Source: Strigamia acuminata
Lineage: Eukaryota; Arthropoda; Chilopoda; Geophilomorpha; Linotaeniidae
Direction of reading: 5' to 3'
Length of the DNA: 64,000 nucleotides
NCBI GenBank assembly: GCA_949358305.1
Contig: OX442324.1
Location: forward strand, 4,718,001 to 4,782,000
The stretch's first letter is position 1; each line of letters begins with the position of its first letter. Under the pieces are notes generated by a model, which was not told the DNA's origin, did not search any database, and saw nothing but the letters and a program-made list of their open reading frames with translations. The translations under genes and the position numbers were made by a program. This document shows positions 52,559-61,693 of the stretch, one piece after another.

Positions 52559-53871
52559 TCACATTTCTTCAGTTTCAACAACAACAGGCGCTTCATCATC
52601 ATCTTCCCTATCAAAATCCCACTTGAATGTTTTCGTTAAATATTTTTTTAAACCTTCTACCCTTTTCTACAATTTCGTGCGGTACTTGTTGGTTCCCGTT
52701 CAAATTGGAGAAGAAAGAATGCAATGTGTTGACGAGGAAGTTTTCACGACTGACAATATCTACAAAGAAATCGCGAGGAATTTCCTGAAGTTGGTGATGA
52801 AGTACAAAAATGAATTTTGAATATAAATCTGCGTATTTCGTAAGAGCATTGTCGCACGAGCACAGCAAGTGGATTAAATGTTTCCATTCTTCAAATGCGT
52901 CGTACACCTGTCCTAAAATAAAACAAATAAAAGCCATTTGAAGTTCTCCGAGAATGTCTTCAGGATCTGTATACGATTTGAGCATTTGATCTAAAGTATA
53001 GGTCAAATCTAAACTGTTTTGTGATTTCACAAAACATTTAAGTTACTTTTTTAAAATCAAAATTGTCTTTTTTTTCTTCTTACTTTTTTCAGGAAATTTG
53101 GAAAAACGAATTTCCGTTCCGGGTTTTTGACACATTTTCGGAAGAAAATCATCTAGTTTTGGTCTCTTATTTGTTCTTGTTGACGATTCACTCTCATCAG
53201 TTATTAAATGGGAAACTGACGAAATTTTTTTGTTTAATGGCTGCACCCGTTCTAAAACTGTGTCTAAGAGAATAAGTTTTGTATAAAATATTTTACAAAA
53301 TACGAAATTTTTTTCCTTACCAGTCATGTAGTAGGTCTGGAAAATCCATTTTTTCCAGTTGTCGTATGGATAAGCGCCTAAATGTTTGTCAAGCTCCCTT
53401 AAATTCTCTTTAAGCCTGTCTATTTCTTCATCTGAAGTGACTTCATCTTTGATATCTATATTGAACGATACACAATTCAGGTTACAGACCAATTTAAACG
53501 TTAATTAAAATAACCTTCGAGATATTTATCCCATTTTGTAACAACTATTTCTCCTTTATTGAATTAATGAAAAAATCCAGTTCTGGGTGCCATTTGGTTG
53601 TCCCGACTAACTGCACTGAAATAAAGAAAATAAATTGTGGTCATTAGTCATTGCAAAATCCAAATCCAAATTTTTAACCTCGAAATTACCTGTAATATAC
53701 AAAATGAATGCCCAGAGGAATCATCTTGACACCTTTGATATCGGTTTCCACATTCTAAGTATTGTGATCTATTCCAAATTCAGTTTTTGGTGGTACATCT
53801 AAAAATATTAATGTCACACCTTCGCGAAATAAAGTCTTTGCAACATCAGGATCCATATCTTGTGAAGCCAT
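52559..53871 (-). pseudogene. AAR2: Decayed AAR2 splicing-factor gene
   Basis: AAR2 is the chaperone-like factor that binds PRPF8 during U5 snRNP maturation. The family pattern is recognisable end to end: MDPDVAKTLFREG, KTEFGIDHNT, IKGVKMIPLGIHF, LRELDKHLGAYPYDNWKKWI, GTEIRFSKFPEK, SLDLTYTLDQML, ILGELQMAFICFILGQVYDA, EIPRDFFVDIVS, KWDF and EAPVVVE. Lesions: TAG at 53755-53757 where the family has Trp, TAA at 53564-53566 after GFFH, a frame change between EITK and SLDL (about 53010-53022), and one extra A in a run (52643-52649) that shifts the last 30 residues. Introns persist. Four lesions in a conserved gene argue for a pseudogene. Confidence 0.78.
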
Positions 53872-54734
53872 TGTCAATTTTACACAGGTACACGGGTTTT
53901 AGCAATGTCGCTCTCTCACTTATGATGTTTGGCCTTGGTCCAAGGTTTGGCACGTGATTGGCACTCCTCTCCAATTCTTATCGCGTCACTCGGTCACTCA
54001 CCCTACATTTAGCCAGTGACTTTGACCCATTTTTCACCCCTTTGTTTTTCAGTGAAGAAAACACAAAACTTAGGGGGCACAGAAAGGCTTGGGTGCATTG
54101 CACAACTCAAAAAACACATCAAACTCAAGTTGTGTGTTCTTACAAGGAATGACATTTACTTTTGTGGCTCAATCAGAGGAAAAAAATGTTTGAAATTAGC
54201 AAAAATGCAAGTGCAAAATGGAGAGGTCAGGGGCAAATTGAAAAATCGTCGGTGCAGACGACAATTAAATTAAATCAAATGAATAAAACCATGCAATATT
54301 TAGCCCAATTTAGTCTCAGGAGAGAGCATAATATTTTTCCTCGTTGTTTTATAACCGTTTGTAGTAAATTATAGTTTACTAAATTTGAATTTCGAGCTCG
54401 TTTTTGAGCTTTTTATTCTGGCGATAGATGGCGACACGGTGAAATAGCTAATTCTAGTTTAATTAAAATAAAATAAAGTTTTTTGCGAGGAATTGCAAGA
54501 ATTAGTAAGTCGGAGCACTTTGGATCGAAAACTTTAATGCATTTTGTGGCTAAATGGAAGTCGATCCGTACTTAAAAAAAACATGTAATATTTATTCGCT
54601 CTGGTGCAGTTATTTTCTTCTGTATAACGGCAAATACAAACGGCAATAAATTAATGTATAAGTTTTTGCAAGTAAAATAAGTCTTATTTCATCAAATAAT
54701 CAGATTTTAACGAAGGTGATATTGTTTTGAAAAC

Positions 54735-54825
54735 AATAATTTGACGCGCTGTCTTTGAAATTGTTGGAAAACAATGTTTTTTCGCATGTTTTCCAACAAT
54801 TTCAAAGATAGCGCGTCAAATTATT
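54735..54825. repeat. Strong hairpin, 38-bp arms
   Basis: Arms 54735-54772 and 54788-54825 are inverted copies with a single mismatch, around a 15-nt loop. The arms contain TTGACGCGCT and ATTGTTGGAAAAC. The size fits a long pre-miRNA-like hairpin or a tiny MITE; no target duplication was identified. Confidence 0.85.
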
Positions 54826-55304
54826 CCGATGGGCGACTTCGCTGCGAAACACGTGGTCGCTAAGCAACGGAGCGATGGATAATTCTTCGCTAAATTTTAA
54901 CAGTATTTTACCATTCTATTTTATATTGGTTTAAAAAAAGAAACCATGCATAATTTATTGAGCATGAAATGAGATTCACTTTGGTGGTCAAAATGGAAGC
55001 AAATAAACTATCGGTGTTTTAATTCGTTTTTAATTTTTAATGCCAAACAGATTAGCGTAAAATGCTCCAATACATAAATATAAATCAAATAAAAATGACG
55101 TTTAGAAGTTTTTTTTTTGTTAGAAACCAATTTGGAAATTCTATTATAGGAAATTATGCGGAATGGTGAGGGAAATGTTTGCACCTGTGTGAATCTAATA
55201 AAATCACAGAAATTTATGACTCCTAGGACGAATATTCTTCAAAAAAATTAATATGAAACATGAAACTTTGACAATTCAATTTGTGGCGCAAGTCGGAGAG
55301 TTTA

Positions 55305-55306
<2 letters not shown>

Positions 55307-55362
<56 letters not shown>

Positions 55363-55375
55363 GTGTGTGTGTGTG
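55307..55375. repeat. (TG)n microsatellite
   Basis: About 34 TG dinucleotides with two G interruptions. Confidence 0.97.
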
Positions 55376-56242
55376 ACCTGTGTGAAGAGGGGCCGGAAGT
55401 GTCTTTACCCTTGAGAGGTGTGATATAAATGGCAGCAGGTGTTCCTCCTCCAATATTCAGTAAAGAGACACCAGTCTCCTTTAGGCAAAGTCAACCCGAC
55501 AGGTGTTTGAAGGGAAATGCAAGAAAAATAAATGGAAAATATAAAAGAAAGAGAGAAAGAAAGAAAGATACGACGTTCCTCGCTTTACTTGGGGCACATA
55601 ACCATGAAATTAGCTTTTTTCCTGTGGCATAAAGGTGATGAGACAAATTATAAAAAGATTTTTTTTTTCTTAAAAGTTTAATTCCACATTACCGGTATGT
55701 TTGATAAATGATTTTTTGGTTAAATGCACTGCCATGAATATGTCATGATGTTTGATTCCAAGGCTTCTCACTTCCTCATAATAACCCAGGCCTTGATGTG
55801 ACCTGATAAAGAGGTCTTCATTCAGCTGATTTACACCTGTTTCATTTGTTGTTTTATTTTCATTTTATGGAAGTTGTTGAAAAAGTTTTTGGTGGTAAAC
55901 TTTATCAAGTTTCTGTTTCAAACATGCATTTCGTGGGATTTAAATTAATTAAATTTAATTTAATTTTAATTTAATTTAATTTTAATTTTCTGGAAATATT
56001 TTTTTCTTTTAAAATTTGAATTTTGAATAGAAATCAAAAAAGTCACTAATTCAAGAGACAATATAATAATTTTGTTTTCCAAAACTGGAATAATTGACAA
56101 GTCTAAATGACTCGGTAATTGAATTTTCCCTCAAATTTTCCGTCGAATTTTTCACTCGCCTTGACCTGCGCGCTCACGTGCGCGCTTGACCTGCACCCAC
56201 CTGCGCCCCTCGCTTTTAATTTAATTTTTTAACTTTGGTTAT

Positions 56243-56449
56243 TGTTAAGTTATGTTAATGTAATGTTGAGTTCATTGTTGAAGAACGTGTTATTGCTATA
56301 TCATACTGTTACATTGTTGTAAAAGCGTTACCATGACAATTTTGTATTACTCCTCACTTGCTTGTATTTTACCCACGAGTAAAGACGTGTGTTTTGTTTT
56401 CCACTTTAAAAACCTCTCCTTTATTTCAACGTGATGCCCCAGCATAACA
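56243..56449. mobile_element. 207-bp solo LTR with 5-bp target duplication
   Basis: The segment begins TGTTAAG and ends GCATAACA, i.e. TG...CA with TGTTA/TAACA inverted tips. Directly outside both ends is GTTAT (56238-56242 and 56450-56454), a perfect 5-bp target-site duplication. No internal retroelement sequence follows, so it is best read as a solo LTR left by recombination. The superfamily cannot be told. Confidence 0.7.
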
Positions 56450-56642
56450 GTTATTAAAATTTAGCAATATCTTTGGTTTATTTTTTGTATTTTTAATATT
56501 GTTTACTATTGGCTGGAATTAGGTTTTGCTTTCGTGTTAATTTCTGAATTTTGGAGTGTTTTATTACATAACTTGATCAAAACTGCCGGTAAATTTCATA
56601 TTTATTATTCAGTTTTAAAGATAATGATGTGATGATAATATG

Positions 56643-56715
56643 CATCTTTCCAAGTCCCATCGAATCCCCTCCGAATCCCATCCGAATCCCCAGAATCTAT
56701 CCGAATCCTACGAAT
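56643..56715 (-). repeat. GGATTCGG-type patch, second copy
   Basis: On the minus strand it reads GGATTCGGATGGGATTCGG-like units, the same motif as at 30508-30713 but inverted relative to it. Confidence 0.5.
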
Positions 56716-57234
56716 CCCATCCGTATAAAAAAAACAAAAACAAGTATTATCCTGTAATATTCACAGCATCGTATCACAACGTTTATTAGCAATATCAAAA
56801 AGAAAAAACAACACATTATATTTTTGATATTGTCGATCTAAACAAACTTAGTTTATTTAGCAGCTATAGAACATTTTTAATTTTATTATTAGTGGTGCTC
56901 TTTATTTATTTAGAAAAATGTAAATGTCAATGGAAAAAAAATATTTTTGTACATTATTTTGTAAATTACATCTGCCTTGTGGCAGCACTGTTTTTAGAAT
57001 ATTTTACAGTAGTTTAATTTTATAATAATGAGAAATAAAAGCATTTTCACACGAATTTAATCGAATCCGATGTTTTTTCATTTGTCGAAAGAAAAAGTAG
57101 AAAAATAGGTTTGATTCTGCTTGTTTGCGACTCCAATGATGAAATTAAAGTTTGAAATTAATTTACACAGTTTTTATTTATTTGTTTGTTTATTAAAAAA
57201 AAAAATTGAATTGAAAATAAAGATTTTTGTCCGC

Positions 57235-57420
57235 TTATTGGTACTCTACCCTGAATCCCGATATAAAAGATAATCCAGTAGGCACGTTCTTCTGATATTT
57301 CACGTAATCTTGACCAAAAAAATTTAAAAGAATGAATTCTTCTTCGTGTATCCGCTCGTTAAAGAAATTCCATGATGCGATAGTGTAACCGATTAAACAG
57401 ATCGGATTGCACAATACAAT
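57235..57420 (-). CDS. ICMT: Last exon of isoprenylcysteine carboxyl methyltransferase
   Basis: ICMT methylates the C-terminal prenylcysteine of CAAX proteins (Ras, lamins) in the ER membrane. A good acceptor (CTAATTGCAG) precedes 61 codons: LCNPICLIGYTIASW, FFNERIHEEEFILLNFFGQD and YVKYQKNVPTGLSFI. These match the ICMT C-terminus (LCNPIC, EEE, FFG, YKKRVPTGLPFI). The exon itself is undamaged. No upstream exon (for example one coding HPSYVGW) was found up to 64 kb, so either the rest lies beyond the window behind a transposon-filled intron or this is a truncated copy. Confidence 0.8.
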   Translation of the reverse strand: MVLCNPICLIGYTIASWNFFNERIHEEEFILLNFFGQDYVKYQKNVPTGLSFISGFRVEYQ

Positions 57421-57678
57421 CTGCAATTAGAAATAAACTTTTAGTGAGTAAATGCTATAAAGAAGGCTGCAAAAGTAGATTATTTGCTTCTAAAAAATGC
57501 TTATTCAAGAAACACAATTCCAGCAATTTCCATTAAAAAATATAGTGTTGGATTGAACAATACACATTACTCCTGTCATGTATGCAATACGTGTCATCGT
57601 CACGTATTGTATACTGACATCGTCAGTTATATAATGCGTGACATTATTTGGGGTATATAAACCCCCAACCATTGGTGA

Positions 57679-57900
57679 AGTCGAAAAATGTCCGGTCGAA
57701 AAAAATCCTGGTCGAGATGAATCCTGGTCGAAAATTTTCCTGGTCGAAAATTATCCTGTTTGAGTCGAAAAAATTCCTAGTCGAAAATTTTCCTGGTCGA
57801 AAATTTTCCTGGTCGAAAATAATCCCAGTCGAAAAAAAGCGCACTTTACCTCGAGTCGAAAAGAATCCCGGTCGCAAAGAATCCGGGTCGAAAATATTCC
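57679..57900 (-). repeat. 15-16 bp tandem array, copy B (inverted)
   Basis: On the minus strand it opens with GAATATTTTCGACC and runs as CGACCGGGATTCTTTT-like units to TTCGACTT, the same start, unit and end as the array at 50986-51234. A G/C-rich block with GCCCCCCAACGG lies just outside. Confidence 0.9.
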
Positions 57901-57950
57901 TCCTCGCCGTTGGGGGGCACCCCTCCTTTGTAAGGAAAATAAACAATATA

Positions 57951-58688
57951 CAGGGTGGACAAAAAGTATGGTTCACAGTAAATAATTTCCAAACTGTTTT
58001 AGATGTTGATTTAGCAAAATGATTGTAAGGGTAGTTTTTTTGGGGAAATCCAATTATGACATCGAACTTGACCTCAGAGGTCATATTCAAGGTCATCCGT
58101 ATTGTAACTCGAGAACCCTGACAGATAGAGAGACCATCTAATTAGTCTAGAACTGTTCTTAAAAAAATTATCTCTTACTGAAAAGTTTTGAGAAAAAGAG
58201 ATTTGAAACATTAGTCTACTCAGCTTGTAACTCAGCTTTGTAACCTAAAACTATTGAGGCAACCAAGCTAATCCTCAATTAGGACACTTTATTGGGTCAT
58301 ACTTTTAAGTGGAAGAAAGGAAACACAAAAGAAAGGAAACAATTTATTTTGGAAATACATTCCAACATGATAGTTTTAGGTTACAAGCTGAGTAGACTAA
58401 CATTTCAAATCTTTTTTTCTCAATACTTTTCAGTTAGAGATAATTTTTTTAAAAACAGTTCTAGACTAATTAAATGGTGCTCTACAACTTTCTAATTCAC
58501 TTTTTCTCTCTATCTGTCACGGTTCTCGAGTTACAATATAGATGACCTTGAAGATGACCTCTGAGGTCAAGTTGGATGTCATAATTGGATTTCCCCCAAA
58601 CTACTACCCTTACAATCATTTTGCTAAATCAACATCTAAAACGGTATGTAAATTATTTACTGTGAACCAGACTTTCTGCACCACCCTG
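57951..58688. mobile_element. 738-bp fold-back element with TA target
   Basis: The two halves are long inverted repeats, starting CAGGGTGGAC and ending GCACCACCCTG, flanked by TA on each side (...ATA|CAGGGTGG, CCACCCTG|TAT...). Shared inner blocks include TGTGAACC, GACCTCAGAGGTCA, CTCGAGTTACAA and AGCTGAGTAGAC in inverted order. Arms are roughly 330 bp each around a centre near 58300-58350. The TA target fits the Tc1/mariner superfamily; no transposase is encoded. Confidence 0.75.
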
Positions 58689-58715
58689 TATATTAAATGA
58701 GGACATAATTTTTTC

Positions 58716-59047
58716 AAAAGAAGTAGATTGAAGGAGCATAAAAAAAATGATGCCTACCCTTCAAAATTTTTTTCACAAATGAAGCAATATTTAATTGCGT
58801 AATGTCACAAGGTTTCAAACCGGTTCCAACTGGTTTTTATACAAGCTCAATTCGGATTGGTTAATCAAAAACTGCTTAATTCGGATTGGTTAATCAAAAA
58901 CTGCTTAATTCGGATTGGTTATTCAAAACTGCTCAATTCGGATTGATTGTTTAAAACAGCTCAATTGCTATTCGCTGAACGTTGCTATAAAAGTAGCAAC
59001 AAATCAGAAATTTTTCAGTTGTTCAACAACTCTGGACCCTGAAGGAG
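58716..59047 (+). repeat. Promoter-like repeat unit, copy 1
   Basis: Begins AAAAGAAGTAGATT and ends GGACCCTGAAGGAG. It contains four tandem 28-29 bp units with ATTCGGATTGGTT, then a TATA box and initiator. A diverged second copy lies at 59162-59357 plus 60683-60742, split by an inserted element. Confidence 0.75.
58986..59020 (+). promoter_or_regulatory. TATA box plus TCAGTT initiator
   Basis: TATAAAAG at 58986-58993 and TCAGTT at 59015-59020 place the first T of the TATA box 31 bp before the A of the initiator, the canonical arthropod core-promoter spacing. Upstream are four ATTGGTT-type (inverted CCAAT) boxes in tandem. Downstream is only a 19-codon ORF (MPKSIFFQERTNR...), so the transcribed product is unknown. 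Confidence 0.45.
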
Positions 59048-59161
59048 TGGGAAACCTATGCCCAAATCTATTTTTTTCCAAGAAAGGACTAATCGAAGAA
59101 CCATAAGAAAAAAATAGGACGAATTGTCACAAGCTCAAGTTTACAAGTAAGTTAATTTAGT

Positions 59162-60742
59162 AAAAGAGGTAGATTACAGGAGCATAAAAAAATGATGCTT
59201 ACGGTACTCTTCAAATTTTTTTTTACAAATGAAGCAATATTTAATTGCGTAATGTCACAAGGTTTTAAATCGGTTCAAACTGGTTTTTGTACAAGCTCAA
59301 TTGCGGTTGGTTGTTCAAAAACTACTCAATTGTGATTGGTTGTTGTATTGTATACTAGTCAAATCCATATATCCTCATACTCCTGTGAAAGTGATAGAAG
59401 TAAAATATTTGGATCGACCTCAAATTAAATCTAGTTTTAATCAAATCTTGAAATTTTAAGCAGTTAAATAGATACATCTGAAGAAAGTATAAACAAAATT
59501 TCATGCCAATCGGGCTTGAATTAATAAAAATAGAAGCATATTTCAAAGTAACATTTGATTCATATATCCTCATACCAGCTTGCACATGGTACAAATATCT
59601 TCATACTCTGTATTTTGATGTAAAAATATTTACATTCACAAAATAGTTTTATGTAAATATGATCTTGCTAGTAAGAATAGCATAAAATCTTTCAATTATA
59701 GATATTTTGTCAGTAAAATGTCTCCAAAAAAGGCTGTTGTGAGCGCTGAAACATGACTGTATTGGACAAGTTGCACATTGATCAGAACTAAATGACATTT
59801 GTGCCCTGATAACATGTGCTAGGCTAGTAGCAGGTAAAATGTCAGATATAATACAGCTTTTGGGCACGTCTTGTACTATTTTTATGTGTCTTACAATTAC
59901 ACAGCACCAGTGGCAGAGAAAAATAAAAATTGACCATTTGATCATCATATGAAAAACAATGTTCTAGATGTGTTAATGTACTTTGTCACATTTTTGCATT
60001 AAAATAACTCAATTTAGATGTAGGAGAAGCAATTGGCATGACTGGAAGTTGATGATGATGTGCAAACAGGTGAAAAATTGAGTGGCGGTTCTGTGGCACA
60101 TATGGGTGAAATTTTCAGGCCTTGATAAACCAGATATCAGGTTTTTTCAGTGGTCATATGAACTCGCTAACCAGTAGCAGTATGATAAAAGATAAAATCA
60201 AGAACATACTGCTGTTCTTAAAGGGAATACTATACGTTTTAAAAGGAAAATACCCAGGTCAATGTGCAACTTGTCCAATACAGTCATGTTTCAGCGCTCA
60301 CAACAGCCTTTTTTGGAGACATTTTACTGACAAAATATTTATAATTGAAAGGTTTTATGCTATTCTTACTAGCAAGATCATATTTACATAAAACTATTTT
60401 GTGAATGTAAATATTTTTACATTAAAATACAGAGTATGAAGATATTTGTACCATGTGCAAGCTGGTATGAGGATATATGAATCAAATGTTACTTTGAAAT
60501 ATGCTTCTATTTTTATTAATTCAAGCCCGATTGGCATGAAATTTTGTTTATACTTTCTTCAGATGTATCTATTTAACTGCTTAAAATTTCAAGATTTGAT
60601 TAAAACTAGATTTAATTTGAGGTCGATTCAAATATTTTACTTCTATCACTTTCACAGGAGTATGAGGATATATGGATTTGACTAATATAAGGAGTGACAA
60701 ATCAGAATTTTTTCAGTTGTTTAACAACTGAGGACCCTATAC
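59162..60742 (+). repeat. Promoter-like repeat unit, copy 2 (interrupted)
   Basis: The left part (59162-59357) and right part (60683-60742, with AAATCAGAATTTTTTCAGTTG) together match copy 1. The 1325-bp palindromic element sits between them. Copy 2 has fewer ATTGGTT units than copy 1. Confidence 0.7.
59358..60682. mobile_element. 1325-bp palindromic element with ~425-bp arms
   Basis: The arms 59358-59782 and 60258-60682 are inverted copies; the stretch compared by eye showed only two differences in about 85 bp. The element starts GTCAAATCCATATATCC and ends GGATATATGGATTTGAC, with TA on each side as target duplication. The 475-bp centre is not palindromic and shows no recognisable transposase. 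Near-identity of the arms suggests recent activity or gene conversion. Confidence 0.8.
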
Positions 60743-60759
60743 TACCATACTACTACAAC

Positions 60760-60919
60760 CAGGCCCACCTTTACCATTGGGCTAACTGGGCTGCAGCCCA
60801 GGGGCGCCGGGTACAGGGGCTCGATGGGCACAGAAGGGCGCCTGGCACAGAAAAGTGCTGGGCAAGGGGCGCCTGAGTTTTATTAGCCCAGGGCGCTGAA
60901 AAGTGTAAAGACGGCCCTG
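60760..60919. mobile_element. 160-bp hAT-type MITE with perfect 8-bp duplication
   Basis: Ends CAGGCCCACCTTTACC and GTAAAGACGGCCCTG are imperfect inverted repeats of the hAT CAGGGCC type. Both flanks read ACTACAAC (60752-60759 and 60920-60927), an exact 8-bp target-site duplication, the hallmark of hAT insertion. Confidence 0.88.
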
Positions 60920-60927
60920 ACTACAAC

Positions 60928-61693
60928 AAGTTGGTTTAAAGTGAATAAAAAATAAGGTTGGTTCTAAGTAAATAAACAAGTAAAACAAAAAAACTACGTT
61001 TATGGAAAAAGGCTTTTATGCTGTATCCCTGCGAAATTGGAATCCAGACTAAAAATTTGACAATTGACAGATCGTTTTTTAACAAATAAAAAAAAAACTG
61101 AAGTTCAGATCAAAAAATTATTGGCACCCTTAGAAAGAGCGACAAATTCTGCACAGGAAACAGATTCTAAATATTCTAATCGGTTTATTTTTCATATTTT
61201 TGGTTTTTTTATGGTCGAATTCAAATTCCCCAGTAAATTTGCCATGCGGTCGCCAGGTGGCGCTCCGATTTGCTTACATTTTCCCGTAAGTCATAATTTT
61301 ATTTTGTTTTTCCAGTCCACATCGCTTAAAAATGAGTCTTTTTTTATTTTATTTTGTTATAATGTTTGGAATGACCTGTTCTAAGGCCCGATGCAGCCAC
61401 ACACAAACACACACACACACACACACACACATACAAACAAACAAACAAACAAACATCCAAGTCAAGTTAAATAAAAGCCTTTAAAAATAAAGTTGGTTCA
61501 AAGTGAATAGATTTTTTAATTTTGTTTTGATTGCACGAGTTTTTGTCAGGATCTGCAATCCTCGCATCCTCTGGTGGCAACATTGATAACTAAAATACAA
61601 CACTTTCTTAACAACGCCTCCTTTGAAAGGTTATCGTATTATAAATCAGTGTCGCGCCACCTTGACGAAATTTGGTCGCTGTCTTCATTTGGA
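60928..61693. other. Spacer with simple repeats and possible LINE remnant
   Basis: Contains two tandem copies of a GTTGGTT...AAGT motif (60929-60970), an ORF (61064-61384) whose end (TSLKNESFFILFCYNVWNDLF) vaguely recalls a reverse-transcriptase tail, CA and AAAC simple repeats (about 61403-61453), and another copy of the dispersed motif (61485-61508). No intact gene. Confidence 0.4.
61403..61453. repeat. (CA)n followed by (CAAA)n
   Basis: A CA dinucleotide run passes into CAAA tetranucleotides. Such tails often follow LINE insertions. Confidence 0.95.

Larger units (their letters stand above)
53872..57234. other. 3.4-kb non-coding stretch upstream of AAR2 copy
   Basis: No protein gene recognised. 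It contains a 38-bp-arm hairpin (54735-54825), a TG microsatellite (55307-55375), AATTT-rich simple sequence (about 55945-55990), a GC-rich near-palindrome (about 56165-56190), a solo LTR (56243-56449) and a GAATCC-rich patch (56643-56715). The ORF at 55223-55453 is only the translated TG repeat. Confidence 0.6.

Noticed and set aside
52559-53871. AAR2 stops as sequencing or assembly error, or as an alternative genetic code
   Set aside because: Recoding is excluded because TAA, TAG and TGA end other genes here. Sequencing error is less likely because there are two substitutions as well as indels while long neighbouring genes are clean, but only read data can settle it.
55223-55453. 76-codon frame with alternating Thr-His
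   Set aside because: Translated TG microsatellite.
57644-58096. 150-codon minus-strand frame over array B
   Set aside because: Same array translated in reverse, running into the fold-back element; no family resemblance.
59355-60685. Two identical 79-codon frames and two similar longer ones as a gene pair
   Set aside because: They are the two arms of one palindromic element read in opposite directions; no protein family and no transposase motifs.
61064-61384. 106-codon frame as a gene
   Set aside because: Low complexity and spans a likely splice-like GTAAGT; at most the last 20 codons recall a retroelement tail.
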